Shown here in pieces: positions 17,227-25,913 of a DNA stretch of 64,000 nt; positions within the stretch are counted from its first letter, which is position 1, and each line of letters starts with the position of its first letter. The notes beneath the pieces were generated by a model. That model was not told the origin of the DNA. It did not search any database and worked only from the letters and a program-made list of their open reading frames with translations. Location: NCBI RefSeq assembly GCF_951793255.1, contig NZ_OX636706.1:1075001-1139000 (forward strand). Reading direction: 5' to 3'. The stretch is from Desulfovibrio piger (GTDB lineage: Bacteria > Desulfobacterota > Desulfovibrionia > Desulfovibrionales > Desulfovibrionaceae). A program made the translations under genes and the position numbers.

Positions 17227-20200
17227 ATGGGCGTCGCTGAATATGTCCGGGCCCTGCTGGCCTCGGACAAGCTGGGGCCGCAGGTACGGCATCACCGCTG
17301 CGAGCCCGCGCGGGCGGCCGTCTATGCGGAAAGCCGCCTGCCCTGGCCCGCGGCCATCCGGCGCACGCTGGAGGAGCGCGGTCTGAGCGGCCTTTACAGC
17401 CATCAGACCCTGGCCACGGACCATATCCGCGCCGGGCATTCCGTGGTGGTGGCCACGCCCACGGCCAGCGGCAAGAGCCTCATCTACAATCTGCCGGTGC
17501 TGGAGCGCCATCTGCGCGACAGCGAGGCCCGCGCCCTCTATCTTTTCCCGCTCAAGGCCCTGGCCCAGGACCAGCTGGCCGGGCTGCAGCGCCTGGTCTC
17601 CGGCTGGCCCGAGGAGGCCCGGCCCACGGCCGCCCTCTATGACGGCGACACCAGCGACCATTTCCGGCGCAAGATCCGCCGCGACCCGCCCACGGTGCTC
17701 ATCAGCAATCCCGAGATGCTGCACCTGGCCCTGCTGCCGCACCATGAGCAGTGGGCCCCCTTCCTGGCCGGGCTGTCCCATATCGTGGTGGACGAGGCCC
17801 ATACCTACCGCGGCGTGTTCGGCGCGCACATGGCGGGCGTGTTCCGCCGTCTCAACCGGCTGGCCGCCCATTACGGCGCTACGCCGTCCTATGTTTTTTG
17901 CACGGCCACGGTGGGCAATCCCGGCGAGCTGGCCGCGTCGCTCTCCGGCCTCGACCTGCTGCCCGGCCGCCAGCCGCCCGTGGTGGTGGACCAGTCCGGC
18001 GCGCCGCAGGGCGCACGGCATTACGTCTTCCTCGATCCCGACCAGAGCCCGGCCACGGCGGCCATCGACCTGTTGCGGGCCGCGCTGGCGCGCAAGCTGC
18101 GCACCATCGTCTACTGCCGTTCCCGCCGCATGACCGAGCTGGTCAGCCTGTGGGCCGGGAGCCTTTCCGGGCCGTGGGCGGGCCGCATCTCCGCCTATCG
18201 TGCGGGATTCCTGCCCGAGGAACGCCGCCAGATCGAGGCCCGCATGGCCTCGGGCGAGCTGCTGGCCGTGGTCAGCACCAGCGCCCTGGAGCTGGGCATC
18301 GACATCGGCGGGCTGGATGTCTGCATTTTGGTGGGCTATCCGGGCACCATCATGTCCACCCTGCAGCGGGGCGGGCGCGTGGGCCGCGCGCAGCAGGAGT
18401 CGGCCGTGGTGCTGGTGGCGGGCGAGGACGCGCTGGACCAGTATTTCATGAGCCACCCCGAAGACTTTTTCAGCCGCCCGGCGGAAAAGGCCGTGGTCAA
18501 TCCCTGGAACGAGGTCATCCTGGCCCGGCATCTGGAGTGCGCGGCCGCCGAGCTGCCCCTGTCCGCCCGCGATCCCTGGCTGATCCCGGCCCCGGCGCAG
18601 GAGGCCCTGCGCGATCTGGCGGCCCAGGGGCGCCTGCTGCTCTCCGCCGACGGCAGCCAGTGGCTGGCCGCCCGCAAGCGGCCGCAGCGGCTGGTGGATC
18701 TGCGCGGGACGGGACAGAGTTTCGTCATCGAGGACAGCGAGGGCACGGTCATCGGTTCCGTTGACGGCTTCCGGGCCTGGCGCGAGACCCATGTGGGCGC
18801 GGTCTACCTGCACCGGGGCCGCAGCTATGTCATCGAGGAGATGGACCCGGCAGCGGGCCGGGTGCGGGCCCGTCAGGCCAAAGTGGACTGGTTCACGCGG
18901 GTGCGCGGCCACAAGAGCACGGACATCCTTGAAGAGCTGGAGCGCCGTCCCCTGGGGCGCGGCGTGGTCTGCCGGGGACGGCTGCGCATCATCGACACCA
19001 TCACCGGCTACGAGAAGCGCAGCACGCGCGACAACCGCCTGCTGACCATCGTGCCGCTGGAAGCGCCGCCGCAGATCTTCGAGACCGAGGGCCTGTGGTA
19101 TGTCATCCCCGAGAGCTGCCGCCAGCGTCTGGAAGAGGATTTCGTGCACTTCATGGGCTCCATCCATGCCTGCGAGCATACGGCCATCGGCATGCTGCCC
19201 CTGCTGGTCATGGCCGACCGCAACGATTTCGGCGGCATCTCCATCCCGCTCCATCCCCAGACCGGCCTGGCCTGCGTCTTCATCTACGACGGCCTGCCCG
19301 GCGGCGCGGGCCTGACGCGTCAGGCCTTCGGCCATGCCCGCGAGCTGCTAGAGGTCTGTGCGGCGGTCATCGAGGCCTGCCCCTGCGAGGACGGCTGTCC
19401 TTCCTGCGTGCATTCGCCCAAGTGCGGCTCGGGCAACCGGCCCATCAGCAAGGCCGGGGCCCTGCGCCTGATCCGCGATCTGCTGGCGCCCGGTGCGGAT
19501 GCCGAGGGCGAGGCCCTGTGCGCCGACCTGCGCATCAGCCCGCCGCCGGAACTGCTGCCGCCCCAACCTGTGGACGAGCCCGCGGCCCCGGTGCCGCCGC
19601 CCGTGCCGGACATGGCGGCCATCATGGCGGCCTGGGCCGGACAGGCCCCCGCCACGGCCCCGGCGGGCGCTGCGGGACAGGCCGGGCCGGGGGCCCGGAC
19701 AAGCGTCGCTGGAGCCGGAGGAGCCGGGACGGTGGCCTCGGAAGGCGTTCCTTCGCAGGAGGAGCGTATCGAGGGCCGCGGAGGAGAGGTCTTTGTGGCC
19801 GGTACGAGCCCGCAGACCAGCGCATCCGCCGCAGCCGGGAAGCCTTTCGGCAAACAGGTGGCCCTTCCGCCCCCGTCATCCCCGGTGGCAGGACGGAAGA
19901 CCGGCGGGGCCACGGCGGCAACAGCCACCCTGTCGATTATGCAAAAGCCGGGGCTCATGGCTCCCGCCGTAGCTGTCGGTGATGCGGGCAACGTCCGTGT
20001 CCGTCCCGAACCCGGTGTGGGGGCGGTGGGCAGGCCGCCGGAACATTATCTGGTCTTCGACGTGGAGACCCGGCGCAGCGCCGCCGAGGTGGGCGGCTGG
20101 AACAGGGCCGACCGCATGGGCGTGAGCATCGCCGTGGCCTATGACAGCCGGGCCGACGATTTCTTCACCTATACGCAGGAGGCCCTGCCGGAGCTCTTTG

Positions 20201-20577
20201 CCCGCATGCGGGCCGCGCAGCTGGTGGTGGGCTTCAACTCCTTCCGCTTCGATTACGCGGTGCTCTCGGCCTTCGCGCCCTTCGAGCTGCGGGCCCTGCC
20301 GGGCCTTGACCTCTTGCGCCGGGTGCAGGACAGTCTCAAGTACCGCGTGTCCCTGGACAATCTGGGGCAGGCGACCCTGGACGAGCCCAAGAGCGCCGAC
20401 GGCCTGCAGGCCCTGCGCTGGTGGCAGGAAGGGCGGCTGGACGACATCGCCGCCTACTGCCGCAAGGACGTGGACCTGACGCGGCGGCTCTACCTTTTCG
20501 GGCTGGAACACGGCTGGTTGCTTTTCACCAACAAGGCCGGGCAGCGTGTGCGCGTGCCCGTGGATTTCAGGCAGTGA
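17227..20577 (+). CDS. MrfA-type DNA helicase fused to MrfB-like DEDDy exonuclease
   Basis: A 1116-residue protein. Residues 1-765 form a superfamily 2 helicase of the MrfA/Hrq1/YprA group: Walker A ATPTASGKS near 75-83, VVDEAHTY near 187-194, motif VI QRGGRVGRAQQ near 380, then the DUF1998 zinc-cysteine cluster CPCEDGCPSC...SPKC near 718-736. Residues about 770-935 are a Pro/Ala/Gly-rich linker. Residues 940-1116 are an RNase H-like exonuclease of the YprB kind with FDVET (D945, E947), FRFDYAV (near 1008) and YCRKD (Y1077, D1081), i.e. a complete DEDDy set. MrfA and MrfB act together in mitomycin/crosslink repair in Bacillus subtilis. ATG with GGGAGG 7 nt upstream. Confidence 0.92.
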   Translation: MGVAEYVRALLASDKLGPQVRHHRCEPARAAVYAESRLPWPAAIRRTLEERGLSGLYSHQTLATDHIRAGHSVVVATPTASGKSLIYNLPVLERHLRDSEARALYLFPLKALAQDQLAGLQRLVSGWPEEARPTAALYDGDTSDHFRRKIRRDPPTVLISNPEMLHLALLPHHEQWAPFLAGLSHIVVDEAHTYRGVFGAHMAGVFRRLNRLAAHYGATPSYVFCTATVGNPGELAASLSGLDLLPGRQPPVVVDQSGAPQGARHYVFLDPDQSPATAAIDLLRAALARKLRTIVYCRSRRMTELVSLWAGSLSGPWAGRISAYRAGFLPEERRQIEARMASGELLAVVSTSALELGIDIGGLDVCILVGYPGTIMSTLQRGGRVGRAQQESAVVLVAGEDALDQYFMSHPEDFFSRPAEKAVVNPWNEVILARHLECAAAELPLSARDPWLIPAPAQEALRDLAAQGRLLLSADGSQWLAARKRPQRLVDLRGTGQSFVIEDSEGTVIGSVDGFRAWRETHVGAVYLHRGRSYVIEEMDPAAGRVRARQAKVDWFTRVRGHKSTDILEELERRPLGRGVVCRGRLRIIDTITGYEKRSTRDNRLLTIVPLEAPPQIFETEGLWYVIPESCRQRLEEDFVHFMGSIHACEHTAIGMLPLLVMADRNDFGGISIPLHPQTGLACVFIYDGLPGGAGLTRQAFGHARELLEVCAAVIEACPCEDGCPSCVHSPKCGSGNRPISKAGALRLIRDLLAPGADAEGEALCADLRISPPPELLPPQPVDEPAAPVPPPVPDMAAIMAAWAGQAPATAPAGAAGQAGPGARTSVAGAGGAGTVASEGVPSQEERIEGRGGEVFVAGTSPQTSASAAAGKPFGKQVALPPPSSPVAGRKTGGATAATATLSIMQKPGLMAPAVAVGDAGNVRVRPEPGVGAVGRPPEHYLVFDVETRRSAAEVGGWNRADRMGVSIAVAYDSRADDFFTYTQEALPELFARMRAAQLVVGFNSFRFDYAVLSAFAPFELRALPGLDLLRRVQDSLKYRVSLDNLGQATLDEPKSADGLQALRWWQEGRLDDIAAYCRKDVDLTRRLYLFGLEHGWLLFTNKAGQRVRVPVDFRQ

Positions 20578-20579
20578 CG

Positions 20580-21875
20580 ATGGAGACGGCGGAAAAGATC
20601 ATCCAATGGCGGCGGGAGCTGCACCGGCACCCGGAAGAAGGCTGGACGGAATTCTGGACCACGGGCTTCGTGGCCCGGCAGCTGGCGGACATGGGCCTTG
20701 CCCCGCATGTGGGGCAGGAGGTCATCGACCCTGCCGCACGCATGGGCCTGCCCGCGCCCGAGGTCGAAGCCCGGGCCCGGCAGCGGGCGCTGGCGGAAGG
20801 GCTGGAGCCGTACTGGCTGGAGCGCATGGGCCGGACCACGGGCCTGGTGGCCGATGTGGGCCCGGCGGACGCGCCGCTGGCGCTGGTGCTGCGCTGCGAC
20901 ATGGACGCCCTGCCGCTGATGGAAGCGCAGGAGGCTTCCCACCGGCCCGTGCGCGAGGGCTTCGTCTCCCGGCATGAAGGCCTGTGCCATGCCTGTGCCC
21001 ATGACGGGCATATGGCTCTGGGCCTTGGGCTGGCGGCCCTGCTGACGGCGCCGGACGCGGCCCCCCTGCGGCGGCGTGTGCGCCTGCTGTTCCAGCCTGC
21101 CGAGGAAGGCGTGCGCGGTGCGGCGTCCATGGTCTCCCATGTGGCGGGGGCGCGGCATTTCCTGGCCGTGCATATCGGTCTGGGGGCCCCGCACAGCGGC
21201 GATCTGGTCACCGGCGTGGGCGCTTTTCTGGCCACCAGCAAATTCGATGTCCGCTTTACGGGCCGGGCGGCCCATGCGGGCGCTGCCCCCGAACAGGGGC
21301 GGGATGCCCTCAAGGGTGCGGCGTCGGCCCTGCTGGGCCTGCACGCCCTGCCGCGTCATGGCCACGGCACCAGCCGCATCTGCGTGGGACGTCTGGAAGG
21401 CGGCAGCAGCCGCAATACCGTGCCTGCCTCGGCCTTCATGGCCTGCGAGACACGCGGCAACAACAGCGAGGTCAACGACGACATGCTGCGGCGTGCCCGG
21501 GACGTCATCGCGGGCGCGGCCGCCATGCACGGGCTGGAATGGCGGCTCGATGTGGTGGGCGGTGCGCCTTCGGCGGCGAGCGATGCGGTCTTCGCGGAGT
21601 TGCTGGCCCGCTGTGCCCGGGAACTGCCGCCTGATGCCCGGGGCGGGGGCTGCTTCCCGCTGCCCCGGATCCGTGAGCAGGGCGACATGGGCGCCAGCGA
21701 TGACGCCACGACCCTGATGCGGGCCGTGCAGGCAGAGGGGGGGCTGGCGGCCTATGCCTTCCTGGGGGCCGATCTGGCGGCCGGGCACCATCAGCCGGGC
21801 TTCGATTTCGACGAAGCCGTGCTCTGGCCCGGTGTGCGCTGGCTGGAAAAGATCTGCCGGGAGTTGGCCGGCTAG
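20580..21875 (+). CDS. M20 family metallohydrolase, AbgA-like
   Basis: 431 residues, two-domain M20 amidohydrolase. Metal-site segments: RCDMDALPL, HACAHDGHMALG, QPAEEGVRGA and, near the C-terminus, GADLAAGHHQPGFDFDE. Across its length it follows E. coli AbgA, the p-aminobenzoyl-glutamate hydrolase subunit (for instance WRRELHRHPEEGW where AbgA has WRRDFHHYAESGW, and SHRPVREGF). No abgB partner lies next to it. The ATG at 20580 begins 2 nt after the helicase stop, suggesting co-transcription. The exact amide substrate is uncertain. Confidence 0.87.
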   Translation: METAEKIIQWRRELHRHPEEGWTEFWTTGFVARQLADMGLAPHVGQEVIDPAARMGLPAPEVEARARQRALAEGLEPYWLERMGRTTGLVADVGPADAPLALVLRCDMDALPLMEAQEASHRPVREGFVSRHEGLCHACAHDGHMALGLGLAALLTAPDAAPLRRRVRLLFQPAEEGVRGAASMVSHVAGARHFLAVHIGLGAPHSGDLVTGVGAFLATSKFDVRFTGRAAHAGAAPEQGRDALKGAASALLGLHALPRHGHGTSRICVGRLEGGSSRNTVPASAFMACETRGNNSEVNDDMLRRARDVIAGAAAMHGLEWRLDVVGGAPSAASDAVFAELLARCARELPPDARGGGCFPLPRIREQGDMGASDDATTLMRAVQAEGGLAAYAFLGADLAAGHHQPGFDFDEAVLWPGVRWLEKICRELAG

Positions 21876-22283
21876 GACGTGGCCGTCCATGCGGAAGGGC
21901 CGCCTCTGGCGGGCTTGCGGGAAAAGCGACCGTTCGGAAGATGCCGTCGCGGCGACGGGAAAAGGCCCCGCAGGCCTGCGGGACCGGGGGATGCCGCCAC
22001 GTGATGCGCAGCTGCCCTGATTTTTCTACATTGGGGAATATTTTTTATAATTACCTGTATACGCAGGATAATTTTTTGATGGAGCCCCTGCCCTCATCGG
22101 CAGGGCCTGTGGAAAAATGCTGTTTTCCACATTCGGGTCGAAAAATAACAGCCCCTGCTGCTGTCTGTTCTGTCAATAGATTGAGATAACAGGAAAAATC
22201 TTTACGGCATGCCTTCTGCATCATGTCCGGTATCCCGGACGCCGCCATCCGGCAAAGGCGTCGGGCAGAGCAGGAGATACACG
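21876..22283. other. Intergenic region upstream of ggt
   Basis: No gene seen. A GC hairpin (GGCCCCGCAGGCCTGCGGG, 21963) may end the AbgA transcript. 22018-22085 is AT-rich with TATAAT at 22046. A perfect 9-bp inverted repeat lies at 22108-22131. The ggt leader follows. Confidence 0.55.
22108..22131. promoter_or_regulatory. Perfect inverted repeat upstream of ggt
   Basis: TGTGGAAAA - 6 nt - TTTTCCACA, centred about 165 nt before the ggt start in an AT-rich tract. It could be an operator or an RNA hairpin; no regulator is known to me for this sequence. Confidence 0.35.
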
Positions 22284-24041
22284 ATGGAAAGACGAAGGTT
22301 CCTGTATTCGGCACTGGCCGCAGCCTCGCTGGCGACCATCCCGGCCGTGCGGAGCAGCGCCGCCGCCACTACGACAGCACGCAGGGAAGGGAGCGCGCCC
22401 ATGACACCTTCCCAGAGACAGAACCCCATGAGCTGCAACGGCATGGTCACGTCGCCGCACTATCTGGCCAGCCAGGCCGGGCTGGACATCCTGCGGCGCG
22501 GCGGCACGGCCATCGACGCAGCTGTGGCCACGGCCGCCACCCTGGCCGTGGTCTATCCGCAGATGTGCACGCTGGGCGGCGACAATTTCTGGCTCATCTA
22601 TGATGCCCGTACGGGCAAGATGAAGGGCCTCAATGCCAGCGGCCGCGCCGGGGAAAAGGCCAGCATCGACTTTTACCGCAGCCGGGGGCTGAGCAAGGTG
22701 CCGGCGCGCGGCTATCTGGCCGCCAATACCGTACCGGGCGTGGTCTCGGGCTGGGACGAGGCCTGGAAGTACAGCCGGTCGGCCCTGGGCTCGCAGCTTT
22801 CCTTCGCCTCCCTGCTGGACACGGCGCGCGAGCTGGCAGAGAGGGGCTTCCCGGTCAGCACGTCACTGGCGTACTGGAGCGAGGTGGACACCGACCCCAC
22901 GGATCAGGAATTCCGCGATCTGCAGCGCTATCCGGGCTTTGCGGCCACCTATCTCAGGGATGGCAAGCCCTACGGGCTGGGCGAGGTCATGCGCCTGCCC
23001 GAGCTGGCGGCCACGCTGGCCCTGCTGGCGGACAAGGGCGCGGACGAATTCTACAAGGGCTCCATCGCCGCGGCCATAGCGGCGGATCTGGAAGAGAACG
23101 GCGGCCTGCTCACCGTGCGGGACTTTGCCCGGCATACGGCCGACTGGGTGGAGCCCATCTCCGTGCCGTACCGCGACTGCCGGGCCTGGAACCTGCCGCC
23201 CAACACCCAGGGCATGGCCTCGCTGGAGATCCTGAACATCCTCAACAACTTCGACCTGTCGCAGATACGGGAAGGCAGCGCGGACTATTACCATCTTATC
23301 ATCGAGGCCACCAAGGAGGCCTTCCTCGACCGCGATACCTACCTTTCCGACCCGGCCTTCGTGGACATCCCGCTGGAGCGCCTGCTCTCGGCCGGGCACG
23401 GCAAGCGGCAGGCCGCCCGCATCCGCATGGACAGGGCCGCCACCAGCCTTGCGCCGCTGGACCCCAAGGGCGACACCATCTGGCTGGGCGTGGTGGACGG
23501 GCAGGGCAATGCCGTTTCCCTGATCCAGAGCATCTACCATGACTTCGGCTCCGGCATCGTGCCCCGGGGCACGGGCGTGCTGCTCCAGAACCGGGGCAGC
23601 TTCTTCTCCCTCGACCCTGCGCACGTCAACCGCCTTGAGCCCGGCAAGCGCACCTTCCACACCCTGAACCCGGCCATGCTGACCAGGAACGGCAAGCCTT
23701 TCCTCGTCTACGGTACCATGGGCGGCGAGGGCCAGCCCCAGACGCAGGCCGCCATCGCCACCCGCGTGCTGGATTACGGCATGACCCCGCAGGAAGCCAT
23801 CGACGCGCCCCGCTGGCTGTACGGCCGCACCTGGGGCAAGTCCAGCAACGACCTCAAGCTGGAGGGCCGCATCTCCGCTGACGTGGCCGACGAGCTGGCC
23901 CGGCGCGGGCACCCCGTGCGCCGGGTGGAGGACTATACCGATACCATGGGCCATGCGGGTGCCATCCGCATCGACCCGCAGACAGGCGTGCTCCAGGGCG
24001 GTACGGACCCGCGCGGCGACGGCCTGGCCTGCGGCTATTAG
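22284..24041 (+). CDS. ggt: Gamma-glutamyltransferase, exported
   Basis: 585-residue Ntn-hydrolase precursor. The N-terminus MERRRFLYSALAAASLA has two to three arginines, then FL, and a hydrophobic core ending near SSAAA, suggesting a Tat signal and periplasmic location. The autoprocessing Thr is probably T398 in GDTIWLGVVDGQGNAVS, giving a large subunit (about 40-397) and a small one (398-585). LQNRGSFFSLD, GTMGGEGQPQ and the Gly-rich region near IYGG-like positions fit the family. It cleaves gamma-glutamyl amides such as glutathione or gamma-Glu-peptides. ATG with CAGGAGAT 7 nt upstream. Confidence 0.93.
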   Translation: MERRRFLYSALAAASLATIPAVRSSAAATTTARREGSAPMTPSQRQNPMSCNGMVTSPHYLASQAGLDILRRGGTAIDAAVATAATLAVVYPQMCTLGGDNFWLIYDARTGKMKGLNASGRAGEKASIDFYRSRGLSKVPARGYLAANTVPGVVSGWDEAWKYSRSALGSQLSFASLLDTARELAERGFPVSTSLAYWSEVDTDPTDQEFRDLQRYPGFAATYLRDGKPYGLGEVMRLPELAATLALLADKGADEFYKGSIAAAIAADLEENGGLLTVRDFARHTADWVEPISVPYRDCRAWNLPPNTQGMASLEILNILNNFDLSQIREGSADYYHLIIEATKEAFLDRDTYLSDPAFVDIPLERLLSAGHGKRQAARIRMDRAATSLAPLDPKGDTIWLGVVDGQGNAVSLIQSIYHDFGSGIVPRGTGVLLQNRGSFFSLDPAHVNRLEPGKRTFHTLNPAMLTRNGKPFLVYGTMGGEGQPQTQAAIATRVLDYGMTPQEAIDAPRWLYGRTWGKSSNDLKLEGRISADVADELARRGHPVRRVEDYTDTMGHAGAIRIDPQTGVLQGGTDPRGDGLACGY

Positions 24042-24171
24042 GCGGACGGCAGCTCCCTTTCCCGTGGAGCCGCTGCCGGTATGACGGCCGCGGCCGCCCG
24101 GGTTCCCGGACTGGACGCAGCACCCCCTCGGGAAGCGCTGTGAGGTAGAAAGGTCTCAACGAAACAAACAT

Positions 24172-24208
24172 AAAAAGCCCCGGCAATGCCGGGGCTTTCG
24201 TCTTTTTT
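24172..24208. terminator. Bidirectional terminator between ggt and panB
   Basis: AAAAGCCCCGGC - AAT - GCCGGGGCTTT with TCGTCTTTTTT on the plus strand and TTTTTATG on the minus strand; it serves the convergent ggt and panB transcripts. Confidence 0.85.
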
Positions 24209-24288
24209 AGCCGGTCCCGTGGGAAAGGGGGCCCTTCCCCCGGCAGCCGTTACGCATCGGCCTATGGGCAGTCCGCAGTGATGGCGGT

Positions 24289-25110
24289 TCAATACAGTTT
24301 TTCCAGATCCTTCTCATCCATGCCGTAGGTATGTTCCGTTGCCGGGAAGGTCCCTGCGCGAACCTCGTCGGCATAGGTCTGGAAAGCCTGGCGCATGGCC
24401 GCGCCCAGCTCGGCATAATGTTTGACGAATTTGGGCGAGAGACCGTCTACCATGCCCAGCATGTCCTGCCAGACCAGCACCTGGCCGTCGCAGTCCGGGC
24501 CCGCGCCGATACCGATGGTGGGCACGCTGACGCTGCGGCTGACCAGCGCGGCCAGTGGTGCGGGCACGCATTCCAGCACGATGGCGAAGACCCCCGCCTG
24601 TTCCAGTGCCCGGGCATCGTCCAGCAGGGCCTGTGCGGCTTCACGGCCCCGGCCCTGGACCTTGTAGCCGCCCATGCTGTGCAGGGATTGCGGCGTGAGA
24701 CCCAGATGCCCCATGACCGGGATGGACGCCTGCACGATGGCTTCCACCTGCGGGCAGAAATGGCGGCCGCCTTCCAGCTTCACGGCCTGGGCCCGGCCTT
24801 CCTGCACCAGGCGTCCGGCATTGGCGCAGGCCTGCTGCGGCGACAGGTGGTAGGACATGAAGGGCATGTCGCAGACCAGCAGGGGCTTGGTCAGGCCCCG
24901 GGACACGGCGGCGCTGTGATGGATCATCTGGTCCATGGTCACGCTCAGGGTATCGGGCTGCCCCAGCATGACCATGCCCAGTGAATCCCCCACCAGCACG
25001 GCATCCACATGATCGTCCATGAGCCGGGCGACGGTGGCGTCATAGGCCGTGAGCATGGCCAGTTTGCGTTGCCCCTTGGCCTGGCGGAAAGTGACGGCGG
25101 TCTGTTTCAT
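24289..25110 (-). CDS. panB: Ketopantoate hydroxymethyltransferase
   Basis: First committed step of pantothenate synthesis: transfers a hydroxymethyl group from methylene-THF to alpha-ketoisovalerate. 273 residues with LTAYDATVARLMDD, VGDSLGMVMLG (metal ligand Asp), VCDMPFMSY, GHLGLTPQS, IVLECVP (catalytic Glu) and IGIGAGPDCDGQ. ATG at 25110 after GGGAGCACTGCC; the open extension to 25203 is not needed. Confidence 0.96.
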   Translation of the reverse strand: MKQTAVTFRQAKGQRKLAMLTAYDATVARLMDDHVDAVLVGDSLGMVMLGQPDTLSVTMDQMIHHSAAVSRGLTKPLLVCDMPFMSYHLSPQQACANAGRLVQEGRAQAVKLEGGRHFCPQVEAIVQASIPVMGHLGLTPQSLHSMGGYKVQGRGREAAQALLDDARALEQAGVFAIVLECVPAPLAALVSRSVSVPTIGIGAGPDCDGQVLVWQDMLGMVDGLSPKFVKHYAELGAAMRQAFQTYADEVRAGTFPATEHTYGMDEKDLEKLY

Positions 25111-25175
25111 GGCAGTGCTCCCTTGCTGCGGGCGGGGCATGACCGCCCGGGAAAAACGGGCCGTGGCCCGGGTAG

Positions 25176-25217
25176 GAAAAGAAAAGGCGGGGAAAGGACG
25201 CATGTCCTTCCCCCGCC
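25176..25217 (-). terminator. Intrinsic terminator after purN
   Basis: Minus-strand GGCGGGGGAAGGACATG... pairs with GTCCTTTCCCCGCC and is followed by TTTTCTTTTCC. It separates the pepA-cobA/hemD-purN operon from panB. Confidence 0.75.
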
Positions 25218-25235
25218 CTGATATGGACAGGATGG

Positions 25236-25910
25236 CTAGAAGCCTTCTTCCAGCGGCGGCCAGACCAGCCAGGGGCCGTCAGGCGTCACGGTCTTGCGGT
25301 CGGCCGGGGCCAGGAAGACCTGGCGGCCTTCCACGCGCAGGCGGCCTTCGGCCAGCCATTGCAGGGCCTGCGGGTAGATGCGGTGCTCCAGCGGATGGAT
25401 GCGGTTCATGAGGTCGTCCAGTTCCTCGCCGGCATTGGCAGGCACGGCGGCCTGGATGATGACCGGGCCGCTGTCCACCAGTTCTTCCACGAAGTGCACG
25501 GTGCAGCCCGTGATCTTCACGCCGTAGGCCTGGGCATCGGGACCGCCGTGGGCGCCCGGGAAGCTGGGCAGGATGGCGGGATGGATGTTGATGACCCGGC
25601 CGGGGAAGGCCTGGAGGAAGGTGCTGGTCAGCATGCGCATATAGCCCGCCAGCACCACATATTCCGCGCCGGACGCCTTGATGGCGGCCACCATCTCGCG
25701 GTCGAAGCTCTCGCGGTCGGCAAAGGCCTTGTGGTCGATGCAGACATGCGGGATGCCGGCCTTTTCGGCGCGTTCGAAGACCTTGGCGCCGGGACGGTTG
25801 CCCGCGATGAGGCGGATGTCGATGTCCAGCACGCCCTGGGCGGCCTTGTCGATCATGGACTGGGCGTTGGTGCCGCTGCCGGAAGCCAGGATGGCGATTT
25901 TCAGGGCCAT
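25236..25910 (-). CDS. purN: Phosphoribosylglycinamide formyltransferase
   Basis: GAR transformylase of purine synthesis, 224 residues. ILASGSGTNAQSM (phosphate loop), LAGYMRMLT, and the catalytic NIHPAILPSFPGAHG with Asn and His; Asp lies in VDSGPVI. About 15-20 residues longer at the C-terminus than E. coli PurN (APADRKTVTPDG onward). It starts 3 nt after cobA-hemD and belongs to that operon. Confidence 0.95.
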   Translation of the reverse strand: MALKIAILASGSGTNAQSMIDKAAQGVLDIDIRLIAGNRPGAKVFERAEKAGIPHVCIDHKAFADRESFDREMVAAIKASGAEYVVLAGYMRMLTSTFLQAFPGRVINIHPAILPSFPGAHGGPDAQAYGVKITGCTVHFVEELVDSGPVIIQAAVPANAGEELDDLMNRIHPLEHRIYPQALQWLAEGRLRVEGRQVFLAPADRKTVTPDGPWLVWPPLEEGF

Positions 25911-25913
25911 GGT

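Noticed and set aside
17212-19335. Minus-strand frame of about 700 codons
   Set aside because: Antisense shadow of the helicase gene, without ribosome site or known motifs.
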